Origin: Modestobacter altitudinis
Lineage (GTDB): Bacteria; Actinomycetota; Actinomycetes; Mycobacteriales; Geodermatophilaceae
Assembly: GCF_005930475.1 (NCBI RefSeq)
Contig: NZ_SJEW01000005.1
Coordinates: forward strand, 62,001-126,000
DNA: 64,000 nucleotides
Reading direction: 5' to 3'
Position 1 is the stretch's first letter; every line of letters begins with the position of its first letter. Both the position numbers and the translations under genes were made by a program. The notes below the pieces were generated by a model. The model was not told where the DNA came from, did not search any database, and saw only the letters and a list, made by a program, of their open reading frames with translations. Of this stretch, positions 1 through 6,967 are shown piece after piece.

Positions 1-897
1 CCGAGCGGGGACGAGGCCGAGCTGGTCAGGCTGGCCGCCGGTGTCGACGCCATCCTCACCTGCTTCGCCAGGGTCTCGGCCGCCGTCCTCGACGCCGCAC
101 CCAGCTGCCGCACGGTCGCCCGCTACGGAGTGGGGGTCGACAACATCGACGTCGGCCATGCCACCGAGCTCGGCATGGTGGTGAGCAACGTCCCGGTCTA
201 CTGCGTCGACGAGGTCGCCGACTCGGCACTGCTGGGCATCCTCGCCCTGGCCCGCCGGCTGCTGCCGCTGACCCGCGATGTCGCGGCGGGACGCTGGGGA
301 CGCGACGTGCCCGGCGCCGGTACCCGGCTGCGCGGCAAGGTCCTGGGGCTGGTGGGCCTGGGCGTCATCGGCTCGGCGTTGGCGACCCGCGCGCAGGCCC
401 TGGGCCTCGAGGTCGTCGCCTTCCACCTGTCGGGTTGCGCGCCGGCGGGCGGGCGCGCCGTGGCCTCGCTCGACGACCTGCTCGAGCAGGCCGACGTGGT
501 GTCACTGCACGTGCCGTTGACCGAGCGCACCCACCACCTCATCGGCGCAGCCCAGCTGGAGCGGATGAAGCCCACCGCCTGGCTGGTCAACACCGCCCGC
601 GGGCCGCTCGTCGACAACGCCGCGCTGCTCGCCGCCCTGGAGTCCGGGGAGATCGCCGGCGCAGCGCTGGACGTGACCGACCCCGAACCGCTTCCGGCCG
701 ACCACCCGCTCCGCACCCGGGACGACGTGGTGCTCACCCCGCACACCGCGTTCTCCTCCGACGGCTCCCTGGTCGAGCTGGCGACGAAGGCGGCGACCAA
801 CGTGGTCGAGGTGCTGCAGGGCCGGGTGCCGGCCACCGTCGTCAACCGCGACGTCCTCACCAGCCCGGCACTCCGGGCACCGCTGGCGCAGCGGTGA
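1..897 (+). CDS. D-2-hydroxyacid dehydrogenase, 5' end outside window
   Basis: NAD-dependent dehydrogenase of the D-isomer 2-hydroxyacid family, which interconverts 2-keto and 2-hydroxy acids in the cytosol. The frame is open from the first base, so the true start lies upstream; 298 codons are visible and the family usually has 310 to 330. Visible signatures are the Rossmann motif GLVGLGVIGSALA, the substrate-binding Arg in NTARGPLVD, the acidic residue region DVTDPEP and the catalytic His in LTPHTAF. Its TGA overlaps the GTG of the kinase gene (GTGA), so the two are translationally coupled. With the following kinase and enolase paralog it suggests a keto acid to hydroxy acid to phosphorylated acid route; the substrate is not identifiable. 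3-phosphoglycerate or hydroxypyruvate/glyoxylate reductase-type activity is possible. Confidence 0.9.
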   Translation, partial: PSGDEAELVRLAAGVDAILTCFARVSAAVLDAAPSCRTVARYGVGVDNIDVGHATELGMVVSNVPVYCVDEVADSALLGILALARRLLPLTRDVAAGRWGRDVPGAGTRLRGKVLGLVGLGVIGSALATRAQALGLEVVAFHLSGCAPAGGRAVASLDDLLEQADVVSLHVPLTERTHHLIGAAQLERMKPTAWLVNTARGPLVDNAALLAALESGEIAGAALDVTDPEPLPADHPLRTRDDVVLTPHTAFSSDGSLVELATKAATNVVEVLQGRVPATVVNRDVLTSPALRAPLAQR

Positions 898-1886
898 CGG
901 CCGCCGCGGTGCCCAGCACCGACGCGCTGACCGCGCACCTCGTCCACCGCGGGCTGGCCGCCGCCGCCGGTGACCTGGAGGTCACGGCGCTGGCCGGCGG
1001 GGTCTCCAACGACGTGGTCGCGGTCCGCGGGCCGGGGTTGGACGTGGTGGTCAAGCAGGCCCTCGGCCGGCTGCGGGTCGCCGAGGAGTGGCTGGCCGAC
1101 CCGGCCCGGATCGACACCGAGGGCCGCGCGCTGCGGCTGGCCGGGCAGCTCCTGCCCGGCGCCGTCCCGGAGGTCCTCGACCTGTCCGACGGCTACCTGG
1201 TGATCGAGCGGGCCCCGGAGGACTGGCGCACCTGGAAGGAGGACCTCCTCGACGGGGCGGTCGACGTCGGGGTGGCCGAGCAGCTGGGGCGCGCACTGGG
1301 CGTGTGGCAGCGCCGCACGGCCGGCCGGGCGGACGTCGCCGCCGACTTCGGCGACGTCACCGCCTTCACCCAGCTCCGCGTCGACCCCTTCCACCGGACC
1401 GTGGCCCAGCGGCACCCCGACCTGGCCGCCGTGATCGGCCGGACGGTCGACGTGATGGCGGCCGACCGCAGCTGCCTGGTGCACGGGGACTACACGCCCA
1501 AGAACGTGCTGGTCGACCCGTCCGGCGGGCAGCCGTGGGTCATCGACTGGGAGGTGGCCCACGTGGGCGACCCGACCTTCGACCCGGCCTGGACCGTCGG
1601 CCACCTGCTGCTCAAGACGGTGCACCGGCCCGGGTCGGCGGCGGCCTACGCCGCGGCGGCCGGGGCCTTCCTCGACGCCCTTCGCGCCGAGCTGGCCGGG
1701 GCCGTGTCCACCGACCCCGACCAGCTGGTCCGGCAGACCGGGTGCCTGCTGCTCGCCCGGGTCGACGGCAAGAGCCCGGCCGACTACCTGACCGACGACG
1801 AACGACGCGCCACGCGCGACCTCGCCCGTCGGCTGCTCACCGATCCCCCCGCTGCACTCACCGACGCCTGGGAGCTGCTCGCATGA
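894..1886 (+). CDS. Phosphotransferase (APH/choline-kinase fold), small-molecule kinase
   Basis: A 330-residue kinase of the aminoglycoside/choline/homoserine phosphotransferase fold. The catalytic loop HGDYTPKNVL lies at about residue 197, the metal-binding Asp in VIDWE at about 218, and a candidate ATP-binding Lys in VVVKQ at about 54. The GTG start was chosen because it overlaps the preceding stop as GTGA and fits the fold's N-terminal length; a longer open frame upstream would run inside the dehydrogenase. Its stop overlaps the ATG of the enolase-like gene (ATGA). The substrate is probably a pathway intermediate rather than an antibiotic, given the metabolic neighbours. That is inference from context; the family is too broad to call the substrate. 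Confidence 0.85.
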   Translation: MTAAAVPSTDALTAHLVHRGLAAAAGDLEVTALAGGVSNDVVAVRGPGLDVVVKQALGRLRVAEEWLADPARIDTEGRALRLAGQLLPGAVPEVLDLSDGYLVIERAPEDWRTWKEDLLDGAVDVGVAEQLGRALGVWQRRTAGRADVAADFGDVTAFTQLRVDPFHRTVAQRHPDLAAVIGRTVDVMAADRSCLVHGDYTPKNVLVDPSGGQPWVIDWEVAHVGDPTFDPAWTVGHLLLKTVHRPGSAAAYAAAAGAFLDALRAELAGAVSTDPDQLVRQTGCLLLARVDGKSPADYLTDDERRATRDLARRLLTDPPAALTDAWELLA

Positions 1887-3175
1887 GCGACACGACGATC
1901 GCCGCTCTGTTCGCCTGGGAGGCACTGGACAGCCGCGGCAAGCCCACGGTCGGCTGCGAGGTCCGGCTGGACGGCGGCGCGACCGGCCGGGCCACGGTGC
2001 CCTCCGGCGCCTCGACCGGCCGGCACGAGGCCCGCGAACTGCGGGACGGGGAACCCCGCCACGGGGGCAACGGCGTCCGGCGGGCGGTGGCCCACGTGAG
2101 CGGGGAGATCGCCGACGCGGTCCGCGGCCTAGACGCGACCGACCAGGCCGGGCTGGACCGGACGATGCGCGAGCTCGACGGCACCGCCGACCTGGGCCGG
2201 CTGGGGGCCAACGCGGTCCTGGCGGTGTCGATCGCCACCGCGATCGCCGCCGCATCCGCCCGGGGGCTGCCGCTGTACCGCGCCGTCGCCGACGACGGGG
2301 CGGCCCCCTTGCTGCCGCTGCCGATGGTCAACATCATCTCCGGCGGCGCCCACTCCGGCCGGTCGATCGACGTGCAGGACTTCCTCGCCGTCCCGGTGGG
2401 TGCCGCGTCGTTCACCGAGGCGATCGAGTGGGCCACCCGCGTCCGGGCCGGCGCCGCCGAGGAACTCACGGCCCGCGGCCTGCCCGTGGCGCTGGTCGCC
2501 GACGAAGGTGGCCTCGGTCCGCTGCTCCCGACCAACCGCTCGGCGCTGGACGTACTGGTCGCCGGCATCACCCGCGCCGGGCTGCGGCCGGGGGACGACG
2601 TCGGGATCGCCGTCGACGTGGCGGCCACCCAGTTCCTGCGCGCGGACGGCCGTTACGTGCTCGCCGCCGAGGACCGCGAGCTGACGTCGGAGGAGCTGGT
2701 CGAGGAGCTGGCCGACTGGTGCGCCGGCTACCCGGTCGTCTCCCTGGAGGACGCGCTCGCCGAGGACGACTGGGCCGGCTGGCGGACGGCCACCCGGCGC
2801 CTGCAGGGCCGTCAGCTGCTCGGTGACGACCTGTTCGTCACCAACCCCGGCCGGCTGCAGCGGGGCATCGACGAGGGCGTCGGCAACGCGGTGCTGGTCA
2901 AGCCCAACCAGATCGGCACGCTGGACACCGCCCGGTCCGTCGTCCGCTCGGCGCACGCCGCCGGCTACGCCACCGTGCTCTCCGCCCGGTCCGGCGAGAC
3001 CGAGGACGACTGGCTGGCCGACCTCGCCGTCGGCTGGCGCACCGGCCAGATCAAGGTCGGCTCCACCATGCGCTCCGAGCGCACCGCCAAGTGGAACCGG
3101 CTGTTGCGGCTGGAGGCGGAGCTCGGCGACCGCGCCGAGTACGCCGGCCGCACTGCGCTCCCCCACTCCGCCTGA
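1883..3175 (+). CDS. Enolase-superfamily paralog (phosphopyruvate hydratase-like)
   Basis: A 430-residue full-length enolase homolog with the order and spacing of true enolases: SGASTG loop, GGAHSG (His about 157), QDFLAVP (Asp about 166), DEGGLGP, AVDVA, LEDAL, GDDL, VKPNQIG (Lys about 340) and GQIKVG. Two departures are visible. The usual SHRSGET motif reads SARSGET (Ala about 368), losing a His that contacts phosphate in characterised enolases, and the usual QEF Glu is Asp. Enolases make PEP from 2-phosphoglycerate in glycolysis; this copy sits in a catabolic cluster with a kinase and a hydroxyacid dehydrogenase, so it may dehydrate a related phosphorylated acid. It overlaps the kinase gene by ATGA. 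A slow but genuine enolase cannot be excluded. Confidence 0.88.
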   Translation: MSDTTIAALFAWEALDSRGKPTVGCEVRLDGGATGRATVPSGASTGRHEARELRDGEPRHGGNGVRRAVAHVSGEIADAVRGLDATDQAGLDRTMRELDGTADLGRLGANAVLAVSIATAIAAASARGLPLYRAVADDGAAPLLPLPMVNIISGGAHSGRSIDVQDFLAVPVGAASFTEAIEWATRVRAGAAEELTARGLPVALVADEGGLGPLLPTNRSALDVLVAGITRAGLRPGDDVGIAVDVAATQFLRADGRYVLAAEDRELTSEELVEELADWCAGYPVVSLEDALAEDDWAGWRTATRRLQGRQLLGDDLFVTNPGRLQRGIDEGVGNAVLVKPNQIGTLDTARSVVRSAHAAGYATVLSARSGETEDDWLADLAVGWRTGQIKVGSTMRSERTAKWNRLLRLEAELGDRAEYAGRTALPHSA

Positions 3176-3191
3176 CCGAAACGAGGACATC

Positions 3192-4166
3192 ATGACGCGA
3201 TCCGTGCACGGCCACGCCCTGGGCAGGTTCGACGACGGCACCGGGCCGTTCCTCGGCCTGGTCGTCGGCGACCGGGTGCACCGACTCCAGGTCGGCGACC
3301 TGGCCGACGGCCCGGCCACCTACCTCACGCTGCTCGAGGCGTGGGCCACCGTGTCCTCCCGTCTCGCCGAGCGGGCCCGGACAGCCGACCCGGCCGCCGG
3401 CGTCCCCGTTGCCGACCTGCAGGTGCTGGCGCCGGTCGAGCCGCGGCAGGTGTTCCAGGCAGGGGCCAACTACCGGTCGCACGTGGCGGAGATGATCATC
3501 TCCGGCAAGGCGCCCGACGACCCGCGGTCCGATGACGAGCTGCGTCGGGCAGCCGAGGAGGAGATGGACGAGAAGGTCCGCAAGGGCAGCCCGTTCATCT
3601 TCGTCGGGCTGCCCACCGCCCTGTGCGGTCCTGACGACGACGTCGTCCTCCCCCCGGAGGCCAGCCGCGTCGACTGGGAGGCCGAACTCGCCGTGGTGAT
3701 CGGCTCCCGGACCCACCGGGTGTCCCGGGAGCAGGCGATGGACTCCGTCGCCGGGTACACCGTGTGCAACGACGTCAGCGCTCGTGACCTCCAATTCCCC
3801 GCCGAGCACCGCGTGCTAGGCGGTGACTGGCTGCGAGCGAAGCACCGGCCGACCTTCCTGCCCACCGGGCCCTTCTTCGTCCCGGCCGACCAGGTCCACG
3901 ACCACCGGCAGCTGCGCATCACGTTCGACCTCGACGGCGAACGCATGCAGGACGACGTTCCGGCCAACCTGCTCTTCGACGTCCCCGGGCTGATCGCCTC
4001 GGCCTCGGCGGCCGCCGTCCTGCTCCCTGGGGACCTGCTGCTCACCGGCAGCCCGGCCGGCAACGGCGGGCACTGGAAGCGGTGGCTGCAGCCGGGCGAC
4101 GTGATGGAGGCAGCGATCGAGGGACTGGGCGCCCAACGCAACCGCTGCGTGGCCGAAGTCGTGTGA
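3192..4166 (+). CDS. Fumarylacetoacetate hydrolase (FAH) family protein
   Basis: A 324-residue FAH-fold protein. The family hydrolyses C-C bonds of diketo acids, or hydrates or decarboxylates ring-cleavage products, using a divalent metal. The metal-binding acidic pair lies in DWEAELAVVIG and the conserved segment NDVSARDLQ follows. GANYRSH near residue 95 marks the start of the catalytic domain, and the C-terminal LTGSPAGNG glycine loop is present. The ATG was chosen for the purine-rich stretch CGAGGACATC just upstream; the gap to the enolase paralog is 16 nt, so it is the last gene of that operon. A second, divergent FAH gene occurs in this region (14163-15110). The substrate is unknown; a meta-cleavage pathway role is likely because an extradiol dioxygenase is the next gene. 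Confidence 0.88.
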   Translation: MTRSVHGHALGRFDDGTGPFLGLVVGDRVHRLQVGDLADGPATYLTLLEAWATVSSRLAERARTADPAAGVPVADLQVLAPVEPRQVFQAGANYRSHVAEMIISGKAPDDPRSDDELRRAAEEEMDEKVRKGSPFIFVGLPTALCGPDDDVVLPPEASRVDWEAELAVVIGSRTHRVSREQAMDSVAGYTVCNDVSARDLQFPAEHRVLGGDWLRAKHRPTFLPTGPFFVPADQVHDHRQLRITFDLDGERMQDDVPANLLFDVPGLIASASAAAVLLPGDLLLTGSPAGNGGHWKRWLQPGDVMEAAIEGLGAQRNRCVAEVV

Positions 4167-4204
4167 CCTGCGTCATCCACCACCTGGATCACACGCATTC
4201 CGAC

Positions 4205-4240
4205 TGCGCATTTCCGCCTTTCTCCCGCGCCCCATAGCGT
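4205..4240 (+). promoter_or_regulatory. Putative promoter of the dioxygenase gene, shared motif
   Basis: TGCGCATTTCCGC at 4205-4217 is followed 18 nt later by TAGCGT (4235-4240), a plausible actinobacterial -10. The same 13-mer and a TAACGT at nearly the same spacing precede the monooxygenase operon (6901-6937). A perfect GGGAATTCCC palindrome lies just downstream at 4250-4259 and could be an operator. The assignment rests on the repeated motif; no start site is known. Confidence 0.5.
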
Positions 4241-4258
4241 TTCTCCCGAGGGAATTCC

Positions 4259-4396
4259 CCGGGCTCATCAGAGCCAGATCGGGTCGACCCTGAGGAATGG
4301 CAGGACCGCTGCCATTCCCAGATGACGCACGCCCCGATGAGGCCATTCCCACGCCGTGGGTGGCCGACGCCCGCACCCCCGGGCTCTCCCGAGCCC
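4259..4396 (+). promoter_or_regulatory. Structured 5' leader of the extradiol dioxygenase gene
   Basis: Four hairpins occur in series between the putative promoter and the dioxygenase start. They are GGCTC/GAGCC at 4262-4275, GGAATGGCAG/CTGCCATTCC at 4294-4318 with a 5-nt loop, GGCCA/CCCAC pairing with GTGGG/TGGCC at 4341-4365, and GGGCTC/GAGCCC at 4381-4396. The first and last share the stem sequence GGGCTC/GAGCC, so the left arm of one could pair with the right arm of the other, allowing alternative folds. The Shine-Dalgarno AAGGAG follows at 4415-4420. No known riboswitch class was recognised. GC-rich DNA forms hairpins easily, so this is a candidate only. Confidence 0.4.
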
Positions 4397-4425
4397 TGAT
4401 CCCACTCTGCGATGAAGGAGTTGTC

Positions 4426-5448
4426 GTGTCTAAGTACCTGTCCCAGCTCACCGAGCTGGAGCTCACCACGCCGGACGTGGAGGCCTCGGTGGCCTTCTAC
4501 GAGAAGCAGTTCGGCCTGCGCGTCATCGACCGGGACGACGACGGCTCGGTGTACCTGCGCTGCTGGGGCGACTACTACCGCCACAGCCTCGTCATCTCCC
4601 CCGGCGAGCAGCCGGCCCTGGTCAACATGGCCTGGCGCACCCAGAGCGCCGAGGCGCTCGAGCAGGCCGCGGCCCAGGTGGAGGCCGAGGGCATCACCGG
4701 CACCTGGCACGAGCCCCGCCGCGGGCACGGCCGCTCCTACCAGTTCACCGGCCCGTGGGGCCACACCCTCGAGCTGTACTGGGAGCTGCCCCGCTTCCAC
4801 GGCGAGGGGAACGCCTCGATCTTCCCGGACCGTCCGGAGAAGAAGTCCAGCCACGGCGCCGCCCCGCGCACCCTCGACCACGTCACCATCGCCGCCACCG
4901 ACGTCCGCGCGTTCTGCGAGTGGTACAGCCGGGTCCTGGACTTCCGCATCATGGCCTACACCGAGCTCGACGAGGCCCCGGTCACGGTGTTCGGGGTGCT
5001 CACCACGAACGAGAAGTCCCACGACCTGGGCATCGTCCTGGACAGCTCCTCGATCCCGGGACGTTCCAACCACATCGCCTTCTGGACCGACTCCTACGAG
5101 GAGCTCGCGCACGCCGCGGACGTCCTCATGGAGAACGGCACGATGATCGAGTACGGGCCCTCCATCCACGGCATCGGCGAGCAGGTCTTCCTGTACTTCC
5201 GTGAGCCCTCCGGCTACCGCGTGGAGCTCAACACCGGCGGCTACCGCAACTACGTCCCCGACTGGGAACCGACCGTCTGGAAGCCCTCGCAGGGCTCGGC
5301 GTCGATCTACCGCAACGCCAGCCTGCCCATGTCGATGACCGAGTCCTTCCCGCCCGACCCCGGCCACCCCACCGCGACCGAGGAAGGGGTGCTGGAAGGC
5401 ACCGAGGACCAGTTGATCAACCCGTACGCCAAGCGCGGCAACGGCTGA
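4426..5448 (+). CDS. Type I extradiol ring-cleavage dioxygenase (catechol 2,3-dioxygenase-like)
   Basis: A 340-residue two-domain vicinal-oxygen-chelate enzyme that opens catecholic rings next to the diol using Fe(II) or Mn(II). The metal triad is His152 (LDHVTI), His216 (NHIAFW) and Glu267 (YRVELNTGGY). The active-site residues His199, His248 and Tyr257 also match, all close to the numbering of the XylE-type enzyme (153/214/265 and 199/246/255). GTG is the start because AAGGAG lies 5 nt upstream; an in-frame ATG at 4297 has no well-spaced ribosome site and falls inside the leader hairpins. The exact catechol is not determinable. The Nramp metal transporter downstream and the two FAH genes fit a meta-cleavage pathway. 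Confidence 0.92.
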   Translation: MSKYLSQLTELELTTPDVEASVAFYEKQFGLRVIDRDDDGSVYLRCWGDYYRHSLVISPGEQPALVNMAWRTQSAEALEQAAAQVEAEGITGTWHEPRRGHGRSYQFTGPWGHTLELYWELPRFHGEGNASIFPDRPEKKSSHGAAPRTLDHVTIAATDVRAFCEWYSRVLDFRIMAYTELDEAPVTVFGVLTTNEKSHDLGIVLDSSSIPGRSNHIAFWTDSYEELAHAADVLMENGTMIEYGPSIHGIGEQVFLYFREPSGYRVELNTGGYRNYVPDWEPTVWKPSQGSASIYRNASLPMSMTESFPPDPGHPTATEEGVLEGTEDQLINPYAKRGNG

Positions 5449-5464
5449 CCGCTGCGCCCGGGGA

Positions 5465-5493
5465 GTCCCGGTCCTCACCCCGAGGACCGGGAC
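5465..5493 (+). terminator. Hairpin terminator after the dioxygenase gene
   Basis: A perfect 12-bp stem GTCCCGGTCCTC/GAGGACCGGGAC with loop ACCCC starts 17 nt after the dioxygenase stop. There is no T-run, which is usual in GC-rich actinobacteria. Confidence 0.75.
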
Positions 5494-5565
5494 CTCCTGG
5501 GCCCCTCCCCCGCTCGACGACCGCTGCCCGCCGTCGGAGCGGCCCACACCACGAGGAAGGCCCCG

Positions 5566-6846
5566 ATGGCCACGATCGACGTCACCGTCCCGTCGCCTGC
5601 AGCCCTGCTCCCGTCCCCGCGCGGCCTCCGGCGGCGCCGCACCGGCCGCCGTGCCACGCCCACGATGCTCGGCCCGGCGTTCGTCGCCGCGATCGCCTAC
5701 GTGGACCCGGGCAACTTCGCCACCAACTTCTCCGCCGGTGCCGCGCACGGCTACCTGCTGCTCTGGGTCATCGTGGCGGCCAACCTGCTCGCCATGCTGG
5801 TCCAGACCCTCTCGGCCAAGCTCGGGCTGGCCACCGGCCGGAGCATGCCCGAGGTCTGCCGGGACACGTTCCGGCCCGTGGTGAACCGTGGCCTGTGGCT
5901 CCAGGCCGAGCTGGTGGCCATCGCCACCGACCTGGCCGAGGTGATCGGCGGCGCCATCGCGCTCAACCTGCTGTTCGGGTTGCCACTGCCGATCGGCGGC
6001 GCGGTCACCGGTGCGGTCGCATTCGTCCTGCTGGCGCTGGAGGGACGCGGGCAACGGCCCTTCGAACGGGCGATCACCGGGTTGTTCGCGGTCATCCTGG
6101 TCGGGTTCCTGGTCACCCTGGTGCGCGTTCCGGTCGACCCCCTGCCGTTGGCCGACGGTCTGCTGCCGGGTCTGGCCGGCACGGACAGCCTGGTGCTGGC
6201 GACCGGGATCCTGGGGGCCACGGTCATGCCGCACGCCATCTACCTGCACTCCGCTCTCACCTGCCGGCGGGACCAGGCACCCACCCCCGGTCAGCGGCGT
6301 CAGCTGCTCCGGGCCCATCGGCGCGGTGTCATCGTGGCCATGGGCCTGGCCGGGGTCGTGAACGCCTCGATGCTGGTCGTGGCGGCGGGGCTGTTCCACG
6401 GCTCGGACATCCCGGCCACCGACACGCTGGCCGGCGTGCACGCCGGGCTCGCCCGCGCGCTGGACGCGCCGGCCGCCACCCTCTTCGCCCTGACCCTGCT
6501 CGCTTCCGGCTTCGCCTCCTCCGGCGTGGGGACCCTGGCCGGCCAGGTGGTGATGCAGGGCTTCGTGCGCCGCCGGATGTCCCTGCTCGGCCGGCGGGCC
6601 CTCACCCTCGCTCCCGCACTCGTGGTGCTCACCGTGGGCATCGACCCGACCGCCGCCCTGGTCGCCTCGCAGGTGGTGCTCTCCTTCGGCATCCCCTTCG
6701 CGCTGGTCCCGCTGGTCCTGCTCACCCGCCGTCGTTGCGTCATGGGCGACCTGGTCAACCGGCGGGTCACCACGGTGGCCGCTGCGGTCGCCGCCGCCGC
6801 GATCATCGGACTGAACGGCTTCCTGCTCGCCACCCTGGTCGGCTGA
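5566..6846 (+). CDS. Nramp-family divalent metal transporter
   Basis: A 426-residue, roughly 11-helix inner-membrane symporter that imports Mn(II), Fe(II) or related ions with protons. The metal-site motif DPGN (Asp47 to Asn50, in DPGNFATN) is in TM1 and MPHAIYLHS (Met221, His223) is in TM6, both diagnostic of MntH/Nramp. A short cytosolic Arg-rich segment precedes TM1. The ATG follows an AGGAAGG ribosome site. It stands alone between a terminator hairpin and the next promoter. Its place between a metal-dependent ring-cleavage dioxygenase and flavoenzymes suggests it supplies the dioxygenase with Fe or Mn; that link is inference, and a general Mn uptake role is equally possible. Confidence 0.93.
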   Translation: MATIDVTVPSPAALLPSPRGLRRRRTGRRATPTMLGPAFVAAIAYVDPGNFATNFSAGAAHGYLLLWVIVAANLLAMLVQTLSAKLGLATGRSMPEVCRDTFRPVVNRGLWLQAELVAIATDLAEVIGGAIALNLLFGLPLPIGGAVTGAVAFVLLALEGRGQRPFERAITGLFAVILVGFLVTLVRVPVDPLPLADGLLPGLAGTDSLVLATGILGATVMPHAIYLHSALTCRRDQAPTPGQRRQLLRAHRRGVIVAMGLAGVVNASMLVVAAGLFHGSDIPATDTLAGVHAGLARALDAPAATLFALTLLASGFASSGVGTLAGQVVMQGFVRRRMSLLGRRALTLAPALVVLTVGIDPTAALVASQVVLSFGIPFALVPLVLLTRRRCVMGDLVNRRVTTVAAAVAAAAIIGLNGFLLATLVG

Positions 6847-6895
6847 GCGCGCCGGACGGCGCCCGCACCCATCGGCCGGGTGGATCCGAGCGATA

Positions 6896-6937
6896 GCGGA
6901 TGCGCATTTCCGCTCCACCCCCGGCGCTTCCTAACGT
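6896..6937 (+). promoter_or_regulatory. Putative promoter/operator of the monooxygenase operon
   Basis: GCGGATGCGCATTTCCGC (6896-6913) is an imperfect palindrome, GCGGA/TCCGC around ATGCGCAT. TAACGT at 6932-6937 is a good -10 candidate, 31 nt upstream of the GTG. The 13-mer TGCGCATTTCCGC is identical at 4205-4217, and ATGCGCAT recurs at 15215-15222. A shared regulator binding here is inferred. Confidence 0.5.
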
Positions 6938-6967
6938 GACCGGCACCACTCAACGAGGAGTTCCGCC

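Noticed and set aside
894-1886. Kinase as an aminoglycoside-resistance gene
   Set aside because: The fold is shared by many metabolic kinases; the 4-nt overlaps with dehydrogenase and enolase genes point to metabolism.
198-2255. Long minus-strand open frame of about 685 codons opposite the first three genes
   Set aside because: Low-complexity Arg/Gly/Pro/Val translation with no domain; it is the antisense shadow typical of very GC-rich DNA. The plus-strand genes have clear motifs and overlaps.
4297-4425. Upstream ATG giving the dioxygenase a 43-residue N-terminal extension
   Set aside because: No properly spaced ribosome site, the region is packed with hairpins, and the GTG at 4426 has AAGGAG 5 nt upstream and gives XylE-like residue numbering.
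4189-6918. Minus-strand frame of about 909 codons across the dioxygenase and Nramp genes
   Set aside because: Translation is His/Gly/Val/Arg-rich noise; both plus-strand genes have complete catalytic motifs.
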